DNA of 64,000 nucleotides from Lepraria neglecta (taxonomy: Eukaryota; Ascomycota; Lecanoromycetes; Lecanorales; Stereocaulaceae). The stretch lies in NCBI GenBank assembly GCA_033220425.1, contig CM065652.1, positions 2,852,001 to 2,916,000 on the forward strand. Direction: 5' to 3'. Positions within the stretch are counted from its first letter, which is position 1, and each line of letters starts with the position of its first letter. The position numbers and the translations under genes are program-made. The notes beneath the pieces were generated by a model. It saw only the letters and a program-made list of their open reading frames with translations. It made no database searches and was not told the origin of the DNA. Positions 23,024 to 32,387 of this stretch are shown piece after piece.

Positions 23024-23502
23024 GATTGTTTCGATGTCGGAGAAAGGAATGTAGAAATTTCCAAATGCGGAATCGCAACGCCCTAGCTCTACAAACTACA
23101 TTCCCTTGAAGCGTGCTCAATGTTGTAAACAGAGCATCGCAGGAGAATGCCAATGTCTAATGAAAGAGCGTCGAGACATGCTCTCCCTTGGAAAGATGCC
23201 TTTACTCTTCTTGCAAGCCTCCGTGTGGTTGCTTTGGTCTAATATTGCTGTACTGTTATTTCCTTGGGCACAACCCGTCAAAGATTGATTGCACTCTGTA
23301 TCCAAGCCATGACGCATTACCGCATGCAGCAACATGTTTCCTTTGAGTAAATTGCGCGTGATAATGACTGAATGGCTGTTCACGTCCTTTGTCCCTGCCA
23401 TGTCCTCCCTCTCTTTCCAATGCTTCCTCTACGAGTAGAACGCGTCCGACTCTAACAATCTGAAGCTACGCTCTCGTTATACAGGTTGGATCTGTCCTCG
23501 AG
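23024..23502. promoter_or_regulatory. shared divergent promoter region (ERG27 and CFEM gene)
   Basis: A 479-bp gap between two start codons pointing away from each other. No clear TATA box or operator was found, so this is called from position only. Confidence 0.45.
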
Positions 23503-25211
23503 ATGTTTAAGATATTGGTTCTTGCTACTTTGGCTGCACGGGCCCTTTCACAAACCAACAGTGCTTTTACCACCGCACTACCGGAAACCGGTGGAGGTTC
23601 GACAGCGTCCGCTGGAGATCTAGCAGCGTTGCCTGCATGCGCTGTAAGTTCTGGCTCTCAAGAGCTCGTGCTTTTGCTGACTTTCGATAGCAAACATGCT
23701 TGGGAAATTCGACCACCGGCCAAGGCAGCTGTTCTAGCGAAGATATCAAATGCCTTTGCAATAATTACAACTACGTCGATATCCTTTCATGCTGCCTCGC
23801 TACACAATGCAACGCAGATGACCAGCAATGTACTTAATGTCTATACCAAAATCCATATCCAAGATGCTGATGATCTGTACAGCGGCCGCAGCCTTCAATA
23901 CAGACCTGTGTACCAGCGTCAACGTCACCCTCCCCAATTATCTCGGATGTTCCAACGGGGAAAACGTAGGCTCCGGAAATTCATCATCACCCTCATCCAG
24001 TAGCGTCAGCGGTCTTGCAACAAGTGGAGCGGCGGGAAATGGAACAGCGACAACGAAAAAAGCTACGCCTATGGGAACCCCCGAGTCCCAAATGTCTCTG
24101 ATTACTACAGGCGCTGTGGCTACATTCAGTGGTGGCAAGGTCCTGACGGGATCGTGTTCGGATCCGCAATTTGCATCTATGACCCTGCCCGCCGGAGGTC
24201 TCCTAGAGTATCCCTGGCTTGGGTGCTCGGAAGAAGATCCAGGCTGTTGTCCATTCAATCCCAAATCTGGTGGACCGCTTAGTGTCTGCCCTGCGGATTA
24301 TGTTACCACAAGCGGTGCTTGTTGTCCTTCGTGAGCTCCTCTCCAGACAAGCTTTTAATCTTCAAGGGACTGACAACAAAACAAGTGGCTGGTCAATCCA
24401 CACCTCCGCAATTGCCGGCTTCACACCCTGCGTGACCAGCGCTCCAGTTGCCTTCATTACCCCCAGCAGCACCAGCATCGCAGGAGCCTCCGTCAGCGTC
24501 ATAACCAACCAACTCTTCACATTTAAATACCCCCTCGCAGCCAAATCCACCAAACTAGCTACAGGCGCCATAGCCGGCATCGCAATCGGATCCTTCTCTG
24601 GCCTCGCCCTCGCTCTCGCCGCCACAGCCCTCCTAATCCGCACCCGCCGCGCCAAAGCCCGCGCAGAGCGCGAAGCAGCCACAGTATCCCAATCCGAAAC
24701 CAATACCAAAGGCCGCAGCGAGCTCGATCCCACCAGCCCCCACGACGGCAAAGGGGGCGTCTCGGAATTGCCAAGCCCGCACGGCGACAGCAAAGGCGTC
24801 TCCGAGCTCCCCAGTCCGCGCTCGCCTACACTGCCAGAACGACCGTTCTGGACGCCGACCTCGCCGTCTGGGAAGACGGGGAAGGTGTTTGAGATGGCTG
24901 CTGCGCCGCCGGCGGAGATGGAGGGGTGTGTGTATATGGATGAGCATCATCCTGCGCATGAGGGGCAGAGCCCTGTTAGTGCTGGGGAGAAGGAGCCGAG
25001 GGGGTCGGCGAAGCTGATGGAGGCGGGTGAAGGGGTGCAGGGTTGGGAGGAGGTGGAGGAGGCGACGCCGGCTTATACGCCTACTAGTGGGAAGATGCTT
25101 GGGCCGGTGGTTGATGAGCCGTATGTGGGAAATGGTGCTAAGGATGAGAAGGAAGAGGGTGGGGAGAAGCCAGAAGATGACAAGGATAAAGATGATGCTA
25201 ACCCGAATTGA
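23503..25211 (+). CDS. CFEM-domain membrane protein with cytoplasmic tail
   Basis: Four exons: 23503-23643, 23691-23829, 23883-24330 and 24386-25211 (introns 47, 53 and 55 nt), totalling 1554 nt and 517 aa. Residues 1-16 (MFKILVLATLAARALS) are a signal peptide. A CFEM module follows at about 40-115: LPACAQTC, GSCSSEDIKCLC, LSCCLATQC, TDLC, with one extra Cys beside the usual eight. Next comes a Ser/Gly linker and a second Cys-rich region (LGCSEEDPGCCPF, SGACCPSGW). A single membrane helix (ATGAIAGIAIGSFSGLALAL) lies near residues 298-325, followed by an RTRRAKARAER stop-transfer. The tail of nearly 190 aa is Pro/Ser/Glu-rich and cytoplasmic. CFEM domains bind haem or act at the cell surface; a membrane-anchored version with a long tail suggests a sensor, but no receptor fold beyond the helix is seen. 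All three exon joins restore conserved Cys spacing. Confidence 0.87.
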
Positions 25212-25681
25212 TTTGAAGAATAGCATTTAGTAATATGGGATGGGGTTCGTTTTGAAGAACGATATAGCTGCAGCTTTGTGAATTGATATGTGTTTCCTAT
25301 TAAGTCTTGCTCATATAATCTCGGTTCATTCATACTCTGATCTGTATATGCAAATGCCGCCGGATATGCAAAGCAAATCTTATGGAATTCATTTTCTCGA
25401 TGCCTCTCCATGAGGTTCTTCTCAACCCAGTCGGTGTAAGTTTTACATAGTAGTGCCTTATGGCCGAGACGAGTCCACATCATTGGACACTGTCGACCAA
25501 GTTGCCACACTAGTTGTACTGTATTCCGTTCTGCGTTGCGAGCTTTGGGGAGAAGCCCCGAGTTTTTCCCCTTCCTGTTGATTTTCATCTTGGCACTTGT
25601 TTTCTCGAATGCAGCTTCATGATTATTTTATCTCATGCTTCATAGCCATCCCATATCATCTAAGCGCAAGCAATGGTATCA
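25212..25681. other. intergenic between two convergent genes
   Basis: About 470 bp between the 3' ends of the CFEM gene and PAC1. AT-rich and without a supported gene. Confidence 0.5.
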
Positions 25682-27168
25682 TCAACTAGCAAAGACCCTA
25701 ACGTTTAAATCCACGCTCCCAGTCGCAATCACACACCTGATAGTCTCCTGCCCGCCCGGATCATCTTTCTTGCCAACATCCCCGTTCGTTACTACCGCCG
25801 GTCCCTTAATCACGCCAGGCGCCCACCTCAGACAGCTGACGAAATGCCCATGTGCATCATCAAGCGTCTTAACGCATTTGCCTTCTTGGCTCAAGTCCCA
25901 GCATCGTATCGTTTTGTCGTCGCCAACGCTGAGAAGATATTTGCCTCCCGGGTGGAAGACGAGGGCGCGGACCCAGTTGTCATGACCGACTAAGGTTTTG
26001 ATCAATGTGCCTCGCGAATCCCATATCTTGATGCTCTTGTCCCTGGATCCCGTGGCTAGAAATTCGCCGGAGCTGCTTGGCGGCGGTGGTTTCTTCAGCC
26101 CTGCTAGTGTTGCTAGATGTCCATATGAGACCGCAGGAGCAAAGGAACAGCATTCGATGACGTGTTCATGGCCTAAGAACACCGCCTTCACTTCTCCTGA
26201 ACTCGCATCCCATAATCGAGCGGTCTGGTCGTTACCGGCAGATAGAAGCCATCGTCCGTCGAAGCTGGGCGCTACATCACGGACCCAGTCTGCATGGCCA
26301 CGTAGTGTTTTGACGCAGTAGCCGGTGCTGACATCCCATATTCGGAGCGACTTGTCCCGGGAAGCGGAGACGAGCAGATTCCCCGAAGCTGGGGAGCCTG
26401 CTGCGCCCGATGGTACAAATCGAACAGCCGAGACAGAGTGATCGTGACCAGGAAGTGTTCTGATGTTCTTATACTCGTCTGATGGATCCCATAGCTTGAT
26501 CGTGAGGTCTGACGAGCAGGAAGCGAGTAATGTGCCGCCGCGTGGACCCCCGAAGTCGCAGTCCAACACTGCTTTAGTATGCCCTTTCACAGTTCGTTCC
26601 AATTCACCCAGCTCCCAATCCCAGATCTTGAGGGTTGTGTCTTCAGAACCAGAGGCGAGTGAGGAAAAGATGGGGTGGAAAGCAACACAAGTGACGGGAG
26701 AGCGGTGCGATTGTAGTGTATGTCGGGCTGGGGATCGAGGAAGCCATGAGGCCGGGTCTTGGTTGCGGCGGGAGAGAGACGTGGGTGTTGCACTATCGAG
26801 TTCGGATTGGAGGCTAGAGTTGCGGGATTCCAGGTCCATTATCTGTGGCAGCAGCTTTAGTGCGGGCTGCTGTTCAATTTGTGGTGATGCCGTTACCTTT
26901 TTCTGTAACCTGACCACGCTTGTCCACTTCTTCTCCAGAAGCCCCTCATATTTTTTGCTGGTGGCATCATCAAAAGAATCTCCTATGCCCAGCTCTTCTC
27001 GAAGTGCTGCGGCGCTGCTTGTGAGCTTGATGGATGACAGATAGGCGATGATCGATTTGTGACTGCAAGAACATCGTATTAGCCGAAAAGTAGGCCTATT
27101 ATTGGCGTGCCTGCTCGACTGCTTACTCACAGCTCCTCTGCTTGTCTGGTCGTAAGAAGCTGGCTCAT
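25682..27168 (-). CDS. pac1: nuclear distribution protein PAC1 (LIS1 homologue)
   Basis: Exon 1 is 27168-27131 and exon 2 is 27062-25682, with a 68-nt intron (gtgagt...ttgcag), giving 472 aa. The join produces [20 protein letters not shown], the LisH dimerisation motif, at residues 1-40. A short coiled coil follows at about 55-85 ([19 protein letters not shown]), then seven WD40 repeats from about 113 to the C terminus with clear GH...WD spacing ([55 protein letters not shown]). LIS1/PAC1/NudF binds the dynein motor domain and is needed for nuclear migration and spindle positioning. The length is near that of other fungal members, with a small loop insert ([10 protein letters not shown]). It is head-to-head with the STU2-type gene. 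Confidence 0.95.
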
Positions 27169-27725
27169 TGCGTGAATTGTGGACACATCCACAGCTCAGT
27201 CTTCTTCTTTACCCAGCCCAACTTTTAGCGACCCTGAGCACGTAATATATGTCCAAATAGTAGCTCTTTGTTTGCGGCCTTATGGTGTTGAAGTTTCTAG
27301 GGTCTTCCTGAAGTGACCAGGTACAAGTATGAACAATGGGGGCAAACACCTGAGGAAAGCATTCGCCTATGAGCTTGGAGCCAATTATGGGCAGGGAAGT
27401 TATTATCAATAATCCCTGGCTATAGTTTAGGGCTGCAGTCATAAAATGCAGAGTGTATGACGGGCATAAGATCTTGTGGGGGTGACCTCGAGGGGGTCGT
27501 CACTGTTGAACGCCGCGGTTGCTCCGCGCCAAGCCCGCCTTTTGTTGACATTCAGTGGAGACCACCGCTGTCAAATTTCGAGATCGCCACTGGATCGCTG
27601 CGAACACACTGCGCTCTGAAAGACAAATACAGCTGCCCGCATCGTCTCAACCGTCCTCGAAGTCCGAACGTCTGCGATTCCGCAAACCACACTGATTGAA
27701 GGCTGCAGCAACCACCAACCCACAG
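27169..27725. promoter_or_regulatory. shared divergent promoter region (PAC1 and STU2-type gene)
   Basis: A 557-bp gap between two divergent start codons. No specific element was identified. Confidence 0.45.
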
Positions 27726-30518
27726 ATGGCGGAGCAAGAGGAGGACTTCAGCTTGCTGCCGCTGCAAGATCGCGTTACTCACAAGGTTCGTTCTGAGTCA
27801 ACTGTTCGAGGACTGCCCGCATTAGGCTAAGATATTGTAGAATTGGAAAGTACGAAAGGAGGGTTGGGAAGATGCGGCGAAGGCCTTTGCTGCGACCCCA
27901 GACGAATCAGACCCTGTCTTCAGACCGTTCGTGTTAGGCTCTGATTTATGGAAAGGCGCGGTCACAGACTCAAATGTTGCTGCGCAGCAAGAAGGACTTA
28001 GTGCTCTGTGTGCTTTCCTGAAATATGGTGGCAGTCAGGCTTGTTCGAGGTGTGTAGACGCATAGAAACGGTGTGGGATTGGCATAGTGGGACTGATGGA
28101 GATATAGATCTCGGAGTGCCACAGTGACGCCCATAGTCGAGAAGGGACTGCCGTCAGCAAAAGCCGGAGCGAAGCAGAACTCCTTGGAAGCATTACTACT
28201 ATACATTGAGATCGAAGGAAAATCAGACATGCTGCTGGAGGACTTGCTCCAAGGTCTTTCGAACAAACAGCCAAAAGTGGTCGCAGCGACTCTGGGAGCT
28301 TTGACCGCCATATATCATGCCTACGGAGTGAAGATAGTGGAGCCAAAACCATCGTTGAAGGCGCTGCCCAAAGTGTTCGGCCATGCAGATAAGAATGTCC
28401 GCGCTGAAGCGTCAAATCTTGCTGTTGAACTCTACCGATGGCTTCGTGAGGCAATGAAGACATTGTTTTGGAATGATCTGAAGCCTGTGCAGCAGCAAGA
28501 TCTGGAAAAGCTGTTTGAAGGAGTCAAGTCAGAACCATCGCCGAAGCAGGACCGGTTATTACGATCTCAACAGGAAGCGGCCGCTGCTGCGCCAGCTGGT
28601 AGTGATGAAGACGGCGAAGCTGAAGAGGAGGCTGCAGAGGATGAGGCGCCTGCGGAGGCTTTCGACTTGGCTGAGCCCGTTGATGTGCTCAAAAAGGTTC
28701 CAGGGAACTTCCACGAAAATCTTGCATCATCAAAATGGAAGGAACGTAAAGAGGCTCTGGATGCGCTCTACGAGGCGGCCAATACGGATCGGATACAGGA
28801 CGGTCACTACGACGAGATTATAGCAGACCTTGCTAAATCAATGAAAGACGCAAATATTGCAGTAGTGACGATAGCTGCGAACTGCGTCGAGGTCCTTGCC
28901 AAAGGTTTACGAAGGAGTTTTGCCAAATATAGAGGCAGGATAATGGGACCCATAATGGAAAGGCTGAAGGAAAAGAAACAGTCTGTCGCTGATGCCCTTG
29001 GCCAAGCTCTGGACGCCGTTTTTGCCTCGACAGGTCTCTCTGAATCTTTGGAGGATATCCTCGAATTTCTCAAGCACAAGAACCCACAAGTGAAGTCGGA
29101 GACTCTGAAATTCCTGATCCGATGTTTGAAAATGACTAAGGAAGCACCATCGAAACCAGAAACAAAGTCAATAGCTGAAGCTGCAACCAAACTACTGACA
29201 GAGTCTGTTGAGGCTCTCAGAGCAGGAGGTGCCGAAGTTCTCGGTACGCTGATGAAGATTATGGGTGAGCGAGCAATGGGTCCGTATATGGACGGGCTGG
29301 ATGATATTCGGAAAACAAAAATCAAAGAGTACTGCGACGCCGCACAAGTGAAAGCGAAAGACAAGCCAAAGCCAGTTGCACCTCCGCCAAAGGCAGCACC
29401 TCCAGCTCAGAAAAGAGCTCCCACCACTAAGAAAGCCGCTCCTGGTCTCAAACCTCCAGTCAAACGAGCATCGACACCACAATCTGAAAAGCCAGCAGCG
29501 TCTTCACCACAATCAAGACCCGCAGTAGGCAAAGCTATACCCTCCAAGCTTGGAGGCCTTCAAAAGTCAGGTCTGGCAGCACCCTCAGCAGGCTTAAAAA
29601 AAAAAACTGCCTGGTGCCGGTCCTGCACCAACTCTCGCATCTCCCATGAGAAACATCACCTCACCATCCCCTTACGATGAAGCTCCAGCACCTAAATTAG
29701 GCCGCGGTCTCGCAGGCCGACCCTTAGGCAAACCTACCGCTCCTGCAGAACCTTCCGCGCCATCAGCTCCGGCAGGTATGACGGCTGCCGAACGAGAAGA
29801 GCTTGAGAGCTTGCGTGCAGACAAGGATCGGTTGCTACGCACAAGCGACGACCTGCGGACAGAAAAATCAAAACTCACATCTCAAATTCATGAGCTACAG
29901 AATCAAAACGCGCAGCTGATAGAAGATCACACGCGAGACGTACTGAGTATCAAAGCTAAGGAAACGCAGTTGGTACGCGCAAGGTCAGATGCAGAGGCCG
30001 CAGAGAGCATGGTACAACGACAAGGTCGAGAAATGGAGAGGTTAAAGCGTGAGCTCTCGAGGAACGTTCGAGAGGCTAGTCCCCTCACCTCAGACGATCC
30101 AATCTACCAAGACCGGAACTTGAACGGCTCACAGCATCAACCCGGCATGGAGCGGTATGACAGCGGCAGGTCAGAAAGCAGAGAAGTAGGCTACCAGCGT
30201 GCAAGGAGCTACATGGGTAGTCCAAGTGAGGAGAAGGAGAACGGGTCACTTGAAGTTGGTGGTGGGAAGAAGCCCAGCCTTGGTCGGAACCTTAGCGGCG
30301 ATACTCTAGCAGCAGGCAGAGGAGATGACAGCGGCGTAGCTCCGGCGACTGGGCAGGGGGTGGATAGTTATAAGAGGGCGGCGGAAGTTACGAGTCAGTT
30401 GAAGGCGAGGATTGAGCAGATGAAGGTATGTCTTCCCTATTTTGATGTGAGTTTGCGAGGTATGAGGCTGACCCACGTGCAATAGGCAAAGCAAGGTCTC
30501 ACAAGACCTGGGCGATGA
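27726..30518 (+). CDS. stu2: STU2/XMAP215/Alp14-type microtubule polymerase, with an A11 frameshift
   Basis: Exons are 27726-27785, 27841-28049, 28108-30425 and 30486-30518 (introns 55, 58 and 60 nt). TOG1 covers about residues 1-230, starting MAEQEEDFSLLPLQDR and continuing NWKVRKEGWEDAAKAF. TOG2 covers about 275-510 (ENLASSKWKERKEALDALYE). A Pro/Lys/Ala-rich basic linker follows, then PYDEAPAPKLGRGLAGRP, a coiled coil (ELESLRADKDRLLRTSDDLR) and a short C-terminal tail AKQGLTRPGR. In the linker, a run of eleven A at 29596-29606 puts TOG2 and the coiled coil in different frames. With ten A the whole reads open (GLKKKLPGAGPAP) and totals 872 aa, the usual size for filamentous fungi. The family adds tubulin at microtubule plus ends and works at spindle pole bodies. 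Whether the extra A is real is unresolved. Confidence 0.92.
29596..29606 (+). other. A11 homopolymer at the STU2 frame break
   Basis: Eleven A follow ggctt. Upstream sense is in one frame (SAGLKKK) and downstream sense (LPGAGPAPTLASP) needs ten A. It may be an assembly error, a real frameshift or a slippage site. Confidence 0.8.
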
Positions 30519-30821
30519 TCAGGAGTTTTGGGTTAATCATTGAGCATACGTTGATTGCCTTCCCTTGGTTCTTGTAGGCGGTATCAGGACATTGGTTATG
30601 CATCTTTGATACCCAAACGGGATACTTATAGCATTGTAGCTCAGTCTAATGGCACTTGTTCGATCGCAAGTGAGTGGTGTAGGACAATGTACGATGGCTC
30701 TCATTAAATTATCATTGTACAAGTCTCACGAGTCTCAAATGTGAGCCTGGTGAATGATTTCTGAAATGTTCTTATTTGGCTTCGTGCAGGCTAAGATTTT
30801 CTAACAGAGCAAAGGATCTGT

Positions 30822-32000
30822 TTAGATCTTGATGGCACTCTCGAGTGCTTTTCTCTTCTTCTCGGTTCTGGCAATAGCCTTTTGCCCCATGATGCCTCCA
30901 CCCCAGTGACGCTTAGCCTCCTCGTACTTCTCTGAGTAGCCTTCCTTGATGGTCGAGACGAGCTTGGAAAGCTCGGACTTGTCTTCTGAGCGGACTTCGG
31001 TCAGGGCGAGAACAGCCGCTGTCTAAAATGAAGAACATGGTCAGCACGCATCTCAAGCAGCGCTAGAGTCGACTTCCTTACCTTCTTGTGCACAACAACA
31101 CCCAATCTAGCCTTGCCCTTAACAATAGCATACGGAACCCCCATCTTCCTACACAAAGCCGGCAAAAAGATAACCAACTCAATCGGATCCACATCATTAG
31201 GAATAAGTACCAACCCCGCCTTCTTATTCTCAATCAAGCCCACAACATGATTAAGACCATACTTAACCGCATACGGCTTCTTGCTCACATCCTCCTTCTT
31301 CTTTCCCTCAGCAACAGCCGTAGCCTCTTTATGCAATCGCTCCTTCTTCTCAGCTTTAGTCTCTGGCTTGTATTTGTTCAAAAGCTTGAAGGTCTGGGCG
31401 GCGGTGTTGCGGTCGAGGACGTTGGAGAATTGCGCGATGGCGGGTGGGACTTTGAGGCGGAGGTTGAGGATTTTCTTTTGGCGTTGGAGACGGACGTATT
31501 CGGGCCACTTTACCATGCGAGAGAGGTTGCGGCGTGGTTGGATATCTTGGCCTATGCCGAAGTTGCGGGGGCGCTTTTCGATGAGGGGGTTCTATCACGG
31601 TGGAAGGATTGATCAGTACCGTTGAGACCCTCGTAGCTCATAGATAGGCTACGATGGGAGATGGGAAGGGGTAGGAAGAGGACTTACCTTTTGAGTCTTC
31701 TTCGTAGCCCCCGCCTTACTCTGGGGAAAAGGCGCCGGCGCGGCCTTCTTGCCTTGCTTGGGAGGCTGTCATTGAGGAAAGAAGATCATCAGCGAATCTT
31801 GTTCACCAAGTAAGATCTTCTCTGAACTCTAGAGAGACCGCGAGCTGCGTTGCTGCAAACTCGTGGCTCAAGCCATATTCTTCACCCATACTGGTTCGCT
31901 CCGAAGAGCTTGCAGCGGAAGGTGGGAACCCTCATCGATTGAGGCATTGGAGCAAGGTTGTCTCCATTGATGGAGATAATGGAGGAATGAAGCTTACCAT
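30822..32000 (-). CDS. rpl8: 60S ribosomal protein eL8 (L8/L7Ae family)
   Basis: Four exons: 32000-31998 (ATG only), 31765-31688, 31591-31082 and 31022-30822, with introns of 232, 96 and 59 nt, giving 792 nt and 263 aa. The start codon is split off by the first intron (ATG|gtaagc), and the second exon begins [17 protein letters not shown]. The body reads [20 protein letters not shown] and [20 protein letters not shown]. The L7Ae-type RNA-binding domain lies at about 125-215 ([32 protein letters not shown]). The tail is [20 protein letters not shown]. Length and sequence are standard for this large-subunit protein. A long first intron at the start codon is common in fungal ribosomal-protein genes and may carry regulatory elements. 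Confidence 0.96.
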
Positions 32001-32387
32001 GATTGTCGAGACTGTTGTTGTCGATGATAGAAGGAAGTCTGAAGTTGTCCGGTCAAGACGAATTTGTGTGATCGACCTAAGCGAATTTTAGCGCGCCAAG
32101 CAACCAGCCCTACAGGCTCCGGTAAACAACGCAAGCGCTGTGGATACCAACGTCTGTCAGACTCAAGTCAACGAACGTTATCTGCGCGTGAGCATGTTTA
32201 GAAGCCTGCTTGCTTCATGTATGATGGAACCTCTTACGAATTGAAGCCAGTCCGCCGTTATTCCTTACTTTACGACCCTCATACTTCCTCCACCGAGTGT
32301 AGCCTAGGATTAGATATATAAAGTCGCCGTGCGGTTCTGGACCGTTCCCATTCGTTGTCAATCCCGACTCATACTGATGCCAGTGAG
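32001..32387. promoter_or_regulatory. shared divergent promoter region (eL8 and F-box/WD40 gene)
   Basis: A 387-bp gap between two start codons pointing away from each other. Pyrimidine-rich patches are present upstream of both; no defined element is claimed. Confidence 0.45.

Noticed and set aside
24633-25226. 197-aa Arg/Leu-rich minus-strand frame
   Set aside because: Antisense shadow of the CFEM protein tail.
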